Positions 17,858 to 29,306 of a DNA stretch of 64,000 bases are shown one piece after another. The stretch's first letter is position 1. Each line of letters begins with the position of its first letter. Location: assembly GCF_000423345.1 (NCBI RefSeq), contig NZ_AUHU01000015.1:42360-106359 (forward strand). Direction: 5' to 3'. The position numbers and the translations under genes are program-made. This DNA is from Marinimicrobium agarilyticum DSM 16975. GTDB taxonomy: Bacteria > Pseudomonadota > Gammaproteobacteria > Pseudomonadales > Cellvibrionaceae. The notes beneath the pieces were generated by a model. That model did not search any database. It saw only the letters and a program-made list of their open reading frames with translations, and was not told the DNA's origin.

Positions 17858-19236
17858 CCACACCGGCCAGCCCCACCGATATCCTCCTGATTGAGGATGA
17901 CCCGGACCTGCGACAACTGCTGACGGAAGAATTGACGGACGCCGGCTACCGCTGTGCCGGCGCCGGGGACCTGGCAGGGGCGCGCCGCTGGCTGGCCGAG
18001 GAGGCCCCCAAGCTGGTGGTCAGCGATCTGCACCTGCCCGATGGCAACGGGCTGGATATGCTGGAGGAGCTGCGCCAACTGCCGGTGCGGCCCAGCTTCA
18101 TCGCCATCACCGCCTTTGGCACCATTGATCAGGCGGTCGATGCTCTCAAGCGCGGGGCGGATGACTTTCTTACCAAACCCCTGGATCTGGATCACTTCAA
18201 TCTCTCGATCACCCGTACGCTCCAGCGCCAACAATTGGAGCAGGAACTGAGCTACTACCGCCGGCTGCTGGAGCAGGGCGAATTCCACGGCATGATCGGG
18301 CGCAGCCCGCGTATGCGTCAGCTGTTCACCCAGATCCAGCAGGTGGCACAGGCCGGCGGCCCGGTGCTGGTCACTGGCGAAAGTGGCGTGGGCAAGGAGC
18401 TCGTGGCCCGCGCTATCCACCGAGAGAGCGACCGGCGCGAGGGCCCCTTCATTGCGATCAATTGCGGCGGCATTGCGGCCAACCTGCTGGAGAGTGAATT
18501 GTTCGGCCATGCCGCCGGCGCCTTCACCGGCGCCACCAAGGCCCGACGCGGGCTGTTTGCGAGTGCCAATGGCGGCACATTGATGCTGGACGAGATTGGC
18601 GAAATGCCGATTGAGATGCAATCCAGCCTGCTGCGCATCCTCCAGGACGGCAAGGTCCGGCCGGTGGGCAGCAATGCCGAACAGAGCCTGGATGTACGCA
18701 TCATTGCCGCCACCAACCGGGAACTGCCGGAGGATGTGACCGAGGGGCGCTTTCGGGAAGACCTCTATTACCGGCTGGAAACCTTTGCGCTGGAGGTGCC
18801 GCCGCTACGCCAGCGGGGCGACGACCTGGAGCGGTTGATCGCCCACCTGATTCACCAGTTCAACCAGCGCCGCCAGCAACCGGTGGACGGCCTGAGCACC
18901 GAGGCGCTGAACCTGCTCAAGCGCTACTCCTTTCCCGGCAATGTGCGCGAGCTGGCCAACATTATCGAGCGCGCGGTGACCTTCTGCACCGACCGACTGA
19001 TCGGACCCGAACACCTGCCCGAGCGCGTCCATCTCTCGCCCCCCACCCCGGAGTTGAGCGAGGGCTCCGACTGGCAACCACCCACCACCGGCGGCCAGTT
19101 GGTGTCACTGGACAATGTCGAGCGCAGCTACATTCATTACGTACTCGAACAGGTAGACGGCAATAAAAAGCGAGCCGCCGATATCCTCAATATTGGCCGT
19201 CGCACATTGTATCGGTGGCTGGAGACAGATGCCTGA
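17854..19236 (+). CDS. NtrC-family sigma-54-dependent response regulator
   Basis: A 460-residue activator in three parts: a receiver domain (residues 8-125, acceptor Asp58 in VVSDLHLPDGNG, Lys108 in FLTKPL), a central AAA+ domain with Walker A GESGVGKE (175-182), the sigma-54 contact loop GAFTGA (222-227) and Walker B LMLDEIGEMP, and a C-terminal Fis-type helix-turn-helix (NKKRAADILNIGRRTLYRWL). Because GAFTGA is intact it should open promoters bound by sigma-54. A close match to the sigma-54 consensus with an upstream direct repeat lies just after the gene (19240-19387), which points to the next gene as its target. Confidence 0.94.
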   Translation: MTTPASPTDILLIEDDPDLRQLLTEELTDAGYRCAGAGDLAGARRWLAEEAPKLVVSDLHLPDGNGLDMLEELRQLPVRPSFIAITAFGTIDQAVDALKRGADDFLTKPLDLDHFNLSITRTLQRQQLEQELSYYRRLLEQGEFHGMIGRSPRMRQLFTQIQQVAQAGGPVLVTGESGVGKELVARAIHRESDRREGPFIAINCGGIAANLLESELFGHAAGAFTGATKARRGLFASANGGTLMLDEIGEMPIEMQSSLLRILQDGKVRPVGSNAEQSLDVRIIAATNRELPEDVTEGRFREDLYYRLETFALEVPPLRQRGDDLERLIAHLIHQFNQRRQQPVDGLSTEALNLLKRYSFPGNVRELANIIERAVTFCTDRLIGPEHLPERVHLSPPTPELSEGSDWQPPTTGGQLVSLDNVERSYIHYVLEQVDGNKKRAADILNIGRRTLYRWLETDA

Positions 19237-19239
19237 GGC

Positions 19240-19277
19240 TCAATTTGGCACAGCCGAGGGTGAGTCAAATTGGCACA
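19240..19277 (+). promoter_or_regulatory. Tandem direct repeat, candidate enhancer site for the NtrC-type regulator
   Basis: TCAATTTGGCACA (19240-19252) is repeated as TCAAATTGGCACA (19265-19277): 12 of 13 positions agree, 25 bp start to start. The copies lie about 100-130 bp upstream of the sigma-54 promoter, the usual position for activator binding. The second half of each copy (TTGGCAC) also resembles a sigma-54 -24 box, but the -12 spacing is not met here, so an activator site is preferred. Confidence 0.5.
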
Positions 19278-19372
19278 TGGGCAGAAACGCACAGTGATTC
19301 GGTTCACATCCCCAACCGTTCTACTTTCGAAAAACGCCCTGTTTTCAGTAGGTTAAGAAACTGCCCCAAGGG

Positions 19373-19387
19373 TGGCACGGGCTTTGC
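19373..19387 (+). promoter_or_regulatory. Sigma-54 (RpoN) promoter
   Basis: TGGCACGGGCTTTGC matches the TGGCACG-N4-TTGC consensus at every fixed position. Transcription should start about 12 bases downstream near 19399, leaving a leader of about 55 bases before the DUF4168 gene. An RpoN-dependent activator gene lies directly upstream. Confidence 0.85.
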
Positions 19388-19453
19388 GACAGGACAGGTG
19401 AAATAAACGACTCTCCGTTTGAGTCCATTGCAATCAGAAACGAGGAGAACACT

Positions 19454-19867
19454 ATGCGTACCATCAAACATCCCGTAATGGCCCTTCTTGCCGCCGCTGG
19501 CTTGCTGGCGGGTGCCGCCACCGTAAGCGCGCAAGGCCAGCCCCAGCAGGCGCCAGCACAGCCACAGACCCAAGCGCCGGCCATGGACGTCAGCGAGAGC
19601 CAGGTGGAAAACTTTGTGGATGCCTACATGGCCGTGCAGGGCATCAATCAGGAGTACACCCAGAAGCTGCAGAACGTGGAAGACCCCGAGAAAGCCACCA
19701 AAATGCAGCAGGAAGCACAGACCAAAATGCAGGAAGCCGTTTCAAACTCCGGTCTGAGCATCTCCGAATATCAGAAAATCGCCCAAGCGGCGGGTCAGGA
19801 TCAGGAGCTGCGCAGCCAGATCGAAAAGGAGCTGACTTCACGCATTGAAACCGAACAGGACTCGTAA
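19454..19867 (+). CDS. Secreted DUF4168 domain protein
   Basis: A 137-residue exported protein. Signal peptide: MRTIKHPVMALLAAAGLLAG followed by a cut near ATVSA-QG. A short Gln/Pro/Ala-rich segment precedes a helical DUF4168 domain (about residues 45-130; VENFVDAYMAVQGINQEY, LSISEYQKIAQAAGQD). The domain's function is not known. GAGGAG precedes the ATG by six bases. It is preceded by a sigma-54 promoter and an activator gene, so it is probably switched on by the two-component system upstream, perhaps in envelope stress or surface response; that is inference. Confidence 0.85.
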   Translation: MRTIKHPVMALLAAAGLLAGAATVSAQGQPQQAPAQPQTQAPAMDVSESQVENFVDAYMAVQGINQEYTQKLQNVEDPEKATKMQQEAQTKMQEAVSNSGLSISEYQKIAQAAGQDQELRSQIEKELTSRIETEQDS

Positions 19868-19997
19868 GCGCGCGAGTACGATTCAGCCGGGGCGCCAGCC
19901 CCGGCGCCTACCGTGTCATCTCCCCCCAATTGCGCTAGACTCTCCCTCCACACAGGTTGCCATATCAACACTCCCGTAAACGCTGTTGGAGAACTTC

Positions 19998-20450
19998 ATG
20001 ATGTCAAATACCCGGTCGTTTTGGATCTCCCTGCTATTGACGTTCTTTCTCGCCTCTCCGGCGCTGGCTCAGAGCGGCTCTGAGCGCTTTGGCGACTACC
20101 AGGTCTACTACAGCGTGTTCAACAGCACCTTTGTGCCCGCAGACATCGCCGCCATACACGGGCTGGTGCGGGGCGAAGACCGTGCACTGATCAATATCAG
20201 CGTCACTTCGGCCGAGGGCGGCCTCGGCCAGAAAGCCGAGGTCAACGGCACCGCCACCAATCTGATGCAACAAGCACAACCTCTGGACTTCCAGGAAATC
20301 AATGAAGGCGGTACCTACTATTACATCGCCCCCATGCGCCACACCGAGGAAGAGGTATACAACTTCCGGGTCAACGTTAAACCGGAAGGGGCCGAACGTG
20401 CCTTTGAGCTGACGTTCTCCCAGAAAATGTACACCGAGCCGTCGCATTAA
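19998..20450 (+). CDS. Exported DUF4426 family protein
   Basis: About 150 residues. N-terminal signal peptide ([19 protein letters not shown]) and a mature domain that matches DUF4426: [27 protein letters not shown] and [11 protein letters not shown]. In Pseudomonas relatives such a gene also stands between metW and rdgB. Function unknown; the mature part is predicted as a small periplasmic beta-sandwich. GGAG stands before tandem ATG codons at 19998 and 20001; either could be the start. Confidence 0.85.
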   Translation: MMSNTRSFWISLLLTFFLASPALAQSGSERFGDYQVYYSVFNSTFVPADIAAIHGLVRGEDRALINISVTSAEGGLGQKAEVNGTATNLMQQAQPLDFQEINEGGTYYYIAPMRHTEEEVYNFRVNVKPEGAERAFELTFSQKMYTEPSH

Positions 20451-20460
20451 GGAGCCCCGA

Positions 20461-21060
20461 ATGCAAAACCTGGTTCTCGCCAGCGGCAATCCCGGCAAGC
20501 TTCGGGAGTTTCAACAGCTACTCGCCGACTGCGGCTACGACGTCAAATCCCAGGGCGAATTTGGCCTGGACAGCGCCGAGGAAACCGGCCTGACTTTTGT
20601 GGAAAATGCCCTTCTGAAAGCCCGACACGCCAGCGCCCAGACCGGGCTACCCGCCTTGGCGGACGACTCCGGCATCGCCGTAGACGCGCTCGGGGGCCGT
20701 CCAGGCATCTATTCGGCGCGCTACGCCGGCCCGGAGGCCACCGACGCCGACAATAACGCCAAGCTGCTCGACGAGCTCCAAGGCCTGCCAGAGGCGGAAC
20801 GAGGGGCGGCCTATCACTGTGTGCTGGTGCTGGTCCGCCACGCCGAGGACCCGACGCCGCTCATCGCCCAGGGCGAGTGGCGCGGCCATATCCGCACCGA
20901 GCCCGCAGGCGATGGCGGTTTCGGCTACGACCCTCTGTTCCAGGTACCGGGCCGCCATTGCAGCGCGGCACAACTGGATAAAACAGAAAAGGCCCACATC
21001 AGCCACAGGGCAATCGCCACCCGGACTCTGCTGGACGCCTTGAAAACGCGAACGGTTTGA
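20461..21060 (+). CDS. rdgB: RdgB, non-canonical purine NTP pyrophosphatase
   Basis: Ham1/RdgB family enzyme that hydrolyses dITP, ITP and XTP to monophosphates and so keeps deaminated purines out of DNA and RNA. The 199-residue product has [16 protein letters not shown] at the start, [24 protein letters not shown] in the middle and [12 protein letters not shown] and SHRAIA at the end, all conserved. AAGGAGCCCCGA precedes the ATG. It is ten bases from the DUF4426 stop. In relatives hemW follows directly; here an S9 peptidase gene is placed between. Confidence 0.95.
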   Translation: MQNLVLASGNPGKLREFQQLLADCGYDVKSQGEFGLDSAEETGLTFVENALLKARHASAQTGLPALADDSGIAVDALGGRPGIYSARYAGPEATDADNNAKLLDELQGLPEAERGAAYHCVLVLVRHAEDPTPLIAQGEWRGHIRTEPAGDGGFGYDPLFQVPGRHCSAAQLDKTEKAHISHRAIATRTLLDALKTRTV

Positions 21061-21226
21061 CCTCTCGCGCCGAGGCTCCTTGAAGTTTGGTGCTCCTTGT
21101 GGCGTAATTGAGCCTCAATATACAAATAAAAACGCCAGGGGCTTAGGCGAAACCACCAAGCTGATTCCCATCCGCACGTTCAAAGCTCCTGAGTATCACT
21201 ACCGACCACCTCAGGATTATTGCCTC

Positions 21227-23254
21227 ATGGAACAGCATACACGGCATTTTTTAGACTTCACCCCCTCTACCAAGTCCCACCTTTCCAAGCCTTTCAAAAC
21301 GCTTCTGGTGGTAGTCTCGCTTGCATTTTGTGTCCTTCAGGCCAATGCCGCAGAGAATGCCAAGCAGGTTGCCGAACGTTACGGCGCCGACGCCGCCCGT
21401 GAAATGGTTACCATCTCGCCCAATGGCACCGCCATCGCTTTGCGCAGTCGTTCGGAGAAGGGCGATTTCGTTCTGGTGCACTCGCTCGTGGACAACAAAA
21501 TGATCACTGGGGCAAATGTCAGTGAAATCAATCCGAAACACTTGTATTTCCTCACGGACCAAAAGCTGATCATGATCGCCTCGGAAGAGAAACGCCTGCG
21601 AGGGTTCAACGTCACGCACATGGAAATCAGCACCGCTTATGTGCTGGATCTGAAAACCGGCGACATTGAGCAGTTGTTGCGCCCAGGCGATGTCATCTGG
21701 AAAGCACAGAGCGGGCTGGGCCGGGTCTCGGGCGTTTCCAAAGACCGGAAGACGCTATACATGCCGGCCTACACCGGGCGTAACCGCCAGGATCGTGACC
21801 CCGACCTGGCACTGCTCGCCGTGGACATTGAAAACCCTCGAAGCCCCAAGGTACTCGAGCCAGGCCATTCCCATACTATCGATTATTACGTCAACGATAA
21901 GGGTGACGTGCTTGCGGAAATTCGCTATGACCAGGAAGCGCACAGACTGTATGTGGTCGTGCCGGAAAACGGTGGCGGCGATCGAACGATCTATTCCGAG
22001 AAAGACGCCAACCTGATCACCCAGTTCGCCGGACTGACCAAGGACATGAAGTCTCTGTTGGCGATACGAAGCAACAAAAACACCGGCGAAGGAAACTATT
22101 TCAAGCTCTCTTTGAGCGATGGCTCTGAACAGGAGTTACATCTGGGCCGGGATGATGTGGACATTGAAGACGTTTTTTTGGGCCTCGACCGAGTGGCGGT
22201 CGGGATCAGGTTTGGCGGCTTCACCCCCCAATATCACTTATTCGATAGCGACGCCTCCCGTCGACTGAAAGCACTGCAGAACCAGTTGGAAGGACACGCG
22301 GTGGAACTCTCCAGTCTCAGCGAAGATAACAAGCACATTGTGATCAACGTCCAGGGAAACTCTACCGCTGGTGATTACTACCTGGCTACCGAAGGCCAAC
22401 CGCTTCGCTACCTGACCAGCAACCACCCCCAGATACCGGAAGGAGGCGTCAACCCGACCGTGCAGATCGAGTACGAAACCCGGGATGGGTTGAAAATTCC
22501 GACGTTGCTCACACTTCCTCAAGCCAAAGTCGACAACCCAAAAAACTTGCCGACGGTGATCTATCCTCATGGCGGGCCCCACACTTACGACCGGGTTGGG
22601 TATGACGGGTTTGTACAAGCCATGGCTGCGCGCGGGTACGCGGTCGTTCAGCCTCAATTTCGAGGCTCCACCGGTTTTGGCATCGACCATTGGAAAGCTG
22701 GACAGGGCGAATGGGGCCGGGGCATGCAAGACGACCTGACGGATGCCGTCCGCTACCTGACCGAGGCCGGGCTCACCGACGCGGAACGCGTTTGTATTGT
22801 CGGAGGCAGCTACGGCGGTTACGCCGCGCTCGCGGGCGCGGCCTTCACGCCCACCGTCTACCGTTGCGCCGTTTCCATCAACGGTGTCAGTGACCTGACA
22901 TCCATGATGGAGCACGACGAAGAGAAGTTTGAAGAAAGCGATTGGGTCTATGAGTACCTGACCCGCTCGGTCGCCAAAGATTTCTTCACTCCCGAACGCA
23001 TTGCCGCCTATTCCCCCGCAAACTTCGCTGGCGGTATCAAGACCCCGATTCTTTTGATTCATGGCGAAGACGACAAGCGAGTTCCCGTTGAGCAGTCCGA
23101 GCTGATGGCAGAGAACCTGAGAAAAGCCGATAAGGCCGTCGAATTCGTTCGTCTGAAGGAGGCCGGCCACAATCTCTGGAAGGAAGAGTCCAGGGTGAAA
23201 GCGCTGAGCGAGGTACTGAAGTTTCTTGACCAGCATCTGGCCACAGCCGAGTGA
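21227..23254 (+). CDS. Exported S9 family (prolyl oligopeptidase-type) serine peptidase
   Basis: A 675-residue protein. The N-terminus has a long n-region then a hydrophobic core (TLLVVVSLAFCVLQANAAENA), so it is probably exported to the periplasm. Residues 60-420 form a beta-propeller-like region; the C-terminal alpha/beta hydrolase domain has the nucleophile Ser near 528 (VGGSYGGYAALAG), Asp in LIHGEDDKRVP and His in EAGHNLWKEES. Such enzymes (dipeptidyl or acylaminoacyl peptidases) cut small peptides. Start ATG at 21227; the frame is open upstream but has no signal peptide there. It sits between rdgB and hemW and ends in a strong hairpin, so it is an independent insert in that cluster. Confidence 0.88.
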   Translation: MEQHTRHFLDFTPSTKSHLSKPFKTLLVVVSLAFCVLQANAAENAKQVAERYGADAAREMVTISPNGTAIALRSRSEKGDFVLVHSLVDNKMITGANVSEINPKHLYFLTDQKLIMIASEEKRLRGFNVTHMEISTAYVLDLKTGDIEQLLRPGDVIWKAQSGLGRVSGVSKDRKTLYMPAYTGRNRQDRDPDLALLAVDIENPRSPKVLEPGHSHTIDYYVNDKGDVLAEIRYDQEAHRLYVVVPENGGGDRTIYSEKDANLITQFAGLTKDMKSLLAIRSNKNTGEGNYFKLSLSDGSEQELHLGRDDVDIEDVFLGLDRVAVGIRFGGFTPQYHLFDSDASRRLKALQNQLEGHAVELSSLSEDNKHIVINVQGNSTAGDYYLATEGQPLRYLTSNHPQIPEGGVNPTVQIEYETRDGLKIPTLLTLPQAKVDNPKNLPTVIYPHGGPHTYDRVGYDGFVQAMAARGYAVVQPQFRGSTGFGIDHWKAGQGEWGRGMQDDLTDAVRYLTEAGLTDAERVCIVGGSYGGYAALAGAAFTPTVYRCAVSINGVSDLTSMMEHDEEKFEESDWVYEYLTRSVAKDFFTPERIAAYSPANFAGGIKTPILLIHGEDDKRVPVEQSELMAENLRKADKAVEFVRLKEAGHNLWKEESRVKALSEVLKFLDQHLATAE

Positions 23255-23259
23255 GCACA

Positions 23260-23286
23260 GGCTCCCGCCCGCTACGGGCGGGAGCC
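23260..23286 (+). terminator. GC-rich hairpin after the S9 peptidase gene
   Basis: GGCTCCCGCCC and GGGCGGGAGCC form an 11-bp perfect stem with a 5-nt loop, starting six bases after the stop codon. There is no T run, so it may be a Rho-assisted terminator or a 3'-end stabiliser. Confidence 0.6.
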
Positions 23287-23332
23287 GTCCATGTTATAGT
23301 GCCGGTTTTCACCACTGACGAACCCAGGCTCC

Positions 23333-24502
23333 ATGTCCGCCGCCTTGCCCTCCCTGACTCTGCCGCCGCTCTCCCTATACGTACACATCCCCTGGTGCGT
23401 ACGAAAGTGCCCTTACTGCGACTTCAATTCCCACCAGGCGGGGGAAAACCTGCCCGAGCACGAGTATGTCGACGCACTGATTGAAGACCTGAAAGCCGAG
23501 GCGCCTATGGCGCAGGGACGGCGAATTCATACCGTTTTCTTCGGGGGCGGCACGCCCAGCCTGTTTTCCGCCGATGCCATCGGCCGTATTCTGGAGAACG
23601 TCGACCGGCTGGTGGGTCTGAGCACCGATGCGGAAATCACCCTTGAGGCCAACCCGGGCACGTTCGAACAGGCGCGTTTCTCCGGCTACCGCCACGCTGG
23701 GGTGAACCGCCTGTCAATCGGCATACAGAGCTTCCAGGAGGCGCAGCTACAGCGTCTGGGGCGCATTCACGGACGAGAGGAAGCCCTCGCCGCCGTGGAA
23801 GTGGCGCGCAAGGCGGGCTTTGATAACCTCAACCTGGACTTGATGCACGGCCTGCCAGACCAGACCACGGCCGCTGCCCGGGCCGATCTGGCGCAGGCCA
23901 TCGCCCTGGCGCCGGAGCACTTGTCCTGGTATCAGCTCACCATTGAGCCCAACACCCACTTCTACAATGCGCCGCCGCTGCTACCGGTGGAGGACACGCT
24001 GGCGGACATCCAGGACACCGGTGAAGCCCTGCTGGCCGCCGCCGGTTACCAGCAGTATGAGGTGTCGGCCTACGCGCGCCCCCAGCGCCGAGCAGGCCAT
24101 AACCTCAATTACTGGACCTATGGCGACTATCTGGGGGTTGGCGCTGGCGCCCACGGCAAAATCACTCTGCCAGAGTCGGGCCGTATCGTCCGTCGCTGGA
24201 AAACCCGATTGCCGGCGCATTACCTTGAACGTCGCCACGGGGGCTCGACCGGCCCCATGCTCGCCGGCGAGCAGACGCTGGAGCCCGAGGCCCTGCCACT
24301 GGATTACTTATTGAATGCATTGCGACTGAATGAGGGGGTACCATCCGCTCAATTCACCGAACGCACGGGGTTGCTTTTGCAGGCGCTTCAACCCGCCTGG
24401 CAAGGACTGGAAGAAAAGGGGCTGGTCCACCCCTATCGGGAGCGACTGGTCACCACCGATCTGGGGCGTCGATTTCTGAATGATGTTCTGGCCGCCTTCT
24501 AG
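23333..24502 (+). CDS. hemW: HemW, radical SAM heme chaperone
   Basis: A 389-residue member of the HemN/HemW family. The radical SAM cluster motif is CVRKCPYC at residues 22-29 after LYVHIPW, followed by FFGGGTPSL and EANPGTFE. HemW binds heme and SAM and is thought to hand heme to target enzymes; it lacks the extra N-terminal features of true coproporphyrinogen oxidase HemN. The C-terminal HemN domain (HYLERRHGG to LLQALQPAWQGLEEKGL) is complete. It belongs to the rdgB-hemW pair seen in relatives, here separated by the peptidase gene. Confidence 0.93.
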   Translation: MSAALPSLTLPPLSLYVHIPWCVRKCPYCDFNSHQAGENLPEHEYVDALIEDLKAEAPMAQGRRIHTVFFGGGTPSLFSADAIGRILENVDRLVGLSTDAEITLEANPGTFEQARFSGYRHAGVNRLSIGIQSFQEAQLQRLGRIHGREEALAAVEVARKAGFDNLNLDLMHGLPDQTTAAARADLAQAIALAPEHLSWYQLTIEPNTHFYNAPPLLPVEDTLADIQDTGEALLAAAGYQQYEVSAYARPQRRAGHNLNYWTYGDYLGVGAGAHGKITLPESGRIVRRWKTRLPAHYLERRHGGSTGPMLAGEQTLEPEALPLDYLLNALRLNEGVPSAQFTERTGLLLQALQPAWQGLEEKGLVHPYRERLVTTDLGRRFLNDVLAAF

Positions 24503-24509
24503 ACGAGCA

Positions 24510-24686
24510 CTAACGTTTGGAGGAGGCCAGCGCCTGAAGCTCGCGATAGAGCCCGTCCGCCTCCTCACTCAGGAGCGAATAGGTTTTGATGTCGCCGCTG
24601 CGCTGCGCCACCATGGCCGCTTCCAGCTTCTTTTCATAAGCTTTCTGCAAGCGCTTTTGGGGGTCGGGCTTTAACCAGCCAAACAT
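24510..24686 (-). CDS. Small DUF6435-like protein
   Basis: A 58-residue product: MFGWLKPDPQKRLQKAYEKK at the start, then a helical segment with MVAQRSGDIKTYSLLSEEA. The pattern (FGWLKPDP...KKLE.AM.AQR.GDI..Y..L) is that of small DUF6435 proteins of gammaproteobacteria, function unknown. GGAGTAAACGT stands before the ATG at 24686. It lies four bases after the glutathione peroxidase gene, so the two are very likely co-transcribed, and ends seven bases from convergent hemW. It is easily missed because of its length. Confidence 0.8.
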   Translation of the reverse strand: MFGWLKPDPQKRLQKAYEKKLEAAMVAQRSGDIKTYSLLSEEADGLYRELQALASSKR

Positions 24687-24690
24687 ACGT

Positions 24691-25254
24691 TTACTCCGTC
24701 ACTGTGTTAGAAGTTGTCGTCATCGCCCGCTCAATGGCCTCAATTACCGCCTCGGAGTCGGGCGCGGTGCGACTGTCAAAGTGGGCCACCACGGTCCCGT
24801 CCGGCGCCACGACGTATTTGTTGAAATTCCAACCCGGCGCCTCGCTCTGGCGGGCCAACTCGAGAAATAGCGGATTGGCGTCATCGCCGGTCACCGCTGA
24901 GGGCGCGATCATGGTGAAGGTCACGCCGAAGTTCTCGTAGCAGACCGTAGCCGCTTCCTCTTCGGAGTCCGCTTCCTGGTTGAAGTCATCACTGGCAAAA
25001 CCCACGACGGCCAGCCCCCTGTCTTTGTAACGCTGGTGCAGCGCCTCCAAGGGATTGAACTGGGAAGCGTATCCGCAGTGGCTGGCGGTGTTTACCACCA
25101 ACAGTGCCTGTCCCGCGAAGCGTTCGCACAAGTTGATATCTTCGCTGCTGTGCAGACGGCGATACTCATGGTCCAGAGCCTCGGGGCACTCGGCGCTCCA
25201 GGCGTTGGCACAGAGCAGTGCCAGTATCAACAGGGCAAGGTAGCGAGCAATCAT
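24691..25254 (-). CDS. Periplasmic glutathione peroxidase-family protein
   Basis: Thiol peroxidase of the GPx fold, 187 residues, with an N-terminal signal peptide (MIARYLALLILALLCANAWS, cut before AEC). The active Cys60 lies in VVNTASHCGYASQF; the partner residues are in FASDDFNQEAD (Gln) and WNFNKYVVAPDG (Trp, Asn). It would reduce peroxides outside the cytoplasm, probably with a thioredoxin-like donor rather than glutathione, as is common for bacterial members. A small downstream gene follows after four bases. Confidence 0.88.
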   Translation of the reverse strand: MIARYLALLILALLCANAWSAECPEALDHEYRRLHSSEDINLCERFAGQALLVVNTASHCGYASQFNPLEALHQRYKDRGLAVVGFASDDFNQEADSEEEAATVCYENFGVTFTMIAPSAVTGDDANPLFLELARQSEAPGWNFNKYVVAPDGTVVAHFDSRTAPDSEAVIEAIERAMTTTSNTVTE

Positions 25255-25474
25255 GATATTTCCTCTCGGTGGGCGGCAGTGCGCCCCAGTTGGATGGGAG
25301 CCAGAATCTCTATACTAGCCTAGTATGACCTTATGGTACGTCTTACCGGCGTCATTGGACCACTGCCTTTCAAAACGCGAGCGTGGGCCGTAGGGCTGGC
25401 CCAAACGCCCGCCACGACGTATGATAATCCGCACCGATGACACCGGTTACATAACAGCAATAACGGGGCCCTCT

Positions 25475-26830
25475 ATGACCTTGACTCACTCCAAAACCAC
25501 ACACCATGGCCGACTGCTATTCTGGTCTTTCACCGTCGCCCTGGGGGGCTTTCTGTTCGGTTTCGACACGGCCGTCATTTCCGGAGCGGAACAGGCCATT
25601 CAACGCCAGTGGGCGCTGTCGGATACGCTCTTGGGGCTGATGGTCTCATCGGCGCTGATCGGCACGGTTATCGGCGCCATTTTCGGTGGCATTCCCTGCG
25701 ACCGCTACGGCCGAAAAATTACCCTTTTCTGGATTGGTATCCTCTATCTGGTCTCCGCGCTGGGCTCGGCTTTGGCACCAGACGCTTACAGCCTGATGGC
25801 CTTTCGCTTTATCGGCGGTCTTGGCGTCGGGGCTTCCTCAGTCGCCGCGCCGGTGTATATTTCGGAAATCGCCCCCGCCGGGAGCCGGGGCCGATTGACC
25901 GCCATGTTCCAATTCAACCTGGTATTCGGCATTCTCTGCGCCTATCTCTCCAACTACTGGGTGGCCGCCGCGGGGGGAGAGTGGCGCCTGATGCTGGGTA
26001 TTGAAGCGATACCAGCGCTGGTGTTTGTCGTTCTGGTGCTCTTTGTGCCCCGCAGCCCCCGCTGGCTGATCACCCAGCGCGGTAACCGGGACGAGGCCCG
26101 GCGGGTGCTCGCTTTGATCGACCCCAGCCGGGTGGAGCAATCGCTCGAGGAAATTGAACACAGCCATAAAGCGCAAAGTGGCCAGAGCGAATGGCGTACG
26201 TTTTTATCAGGGCGGTATCGTTGGCCTATCCTGCTCGCCTTTCTGTTCGCTTTTTTCAATCAGCTCTCCGGCATCAATGCCGTGATCTACTACGCACCAC
26301 GCATTTTCACCATGGCGGGGATGGAAAGCAGCGCCGCCCTTCTTTCCTCCGCCGGCCTGGGGCTGGTCAACCTGGTGTTCACCTTGTTGGGGCTGGCACT
26401 CATCGACCGTTTTGGGCGCCGGTTTCTGATGTACATCGGCTCGGTGGGCTACATTGTCTCGCTCACCTGCCTGGCCCTGATTTTCTATCGGGAGGCCTTT
26501 AACGGCAGCCTGGTGCCATTGCTGATTTTCGGCTTTATCGCCTCCCACGCCATTGGGCAGGGGGCCTGTATTTGGGTGTTTATCGCGGAAATTTTCCCCA
26601 ATCGGGTGCGCGGCTACGGCATGTCGCTCGGCTCGGGCACACACTGGGTTTTCGCCGCTTTGGTCGCCTTCAGCTTCCCCTACGTCGCCGGCACCTTTGG
26701 CGGCGCGCCGATTTTCGCCTTTTTCGCGGCGATGATGGTGCTGCAGTTGCTGTTTGTCCGCTACCTGATGCCCGAAACCAAAGGCACATCGCTGGAAGCA
26801 CTGGAGGGACAGCTCGAGCAAAACCGGTAA
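25475..26830 (+). CDS. Sugar porter family MFS transporter
   Basis: Inner-membrane sugar importer with 12 predicted helices, 451 residues. Sugar-porter motifs are present: [12 protein letters not shown] in the first cytoplasmic loop, PRSPRWLI after helix 6, [16 protein letters not shown] in helix 7, [10 protein letters not shown] in the second half and YLMPETKG at the end. The substrate is probably a hexose or pentose moved with protons, but it cannot be read from the sequence. The ATG at 25475 is chosen because the preceding in-frame 18 codons do not look like transporter N-termini. It stands about 9 kb from the glucan locus and could take up the released glucose; this is inference. Confidence 0.88.
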   Translation: MTLTHSKTTHHGRLLFWSFTVALGGFLFGFDTAVISGAEQAIQRQWALSDTLLGLMVSSALIGTVIGAIFGGIPCDRYGRKITLFWIGILYLVSALGSALAPDAYSLMAFRFIGGLGVGASSVAAPVYISEIAPAGSRGRLTAMFQFNLVFGILCAYLSNYWVAAAGGEWRLMLGIEAIPALVFVVLVLFVPRSPRWLITQRGNRDEARRVLALIDPSRVEQSLEEIEHSHKAQSGQSEWRTFLSGRYRWPILLAFLFAFFNQLSGINAVIYYAPRIFTMAGMESSAALLSSAGLGLVNLVFTLLGLALIDRFGRRFLMYIGSVGYIVSLTCLALIFYREAFNGSLVPLLIFGFIASHAIGQGACIWVFIAEIFPNRVRGYGMSLGSGTHWVFAALVAFSFPYVAGTFGGAPIFAFFAAMMVLQLLFVRYLMPETKGTSLEALEGQLEQNR

Positions 26831-26900
26831 ACGCGACGGGGGCGAAGTGCTACACTTAAGCCGAGCATTTCGCCCAATTCATCCAGCGACGCCTGACCCC

Positions 26901-29298
<2,398 letters not shown>

Positions 29299-29306
<8 letters not shown>

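Noticed and set aside
19265..19277. TTGGCAC in the upstream repeat as a second sigma-54 promoter
   Set aside because: No TTGC box at the needed spacing; the repeat is better explained as an activator site.
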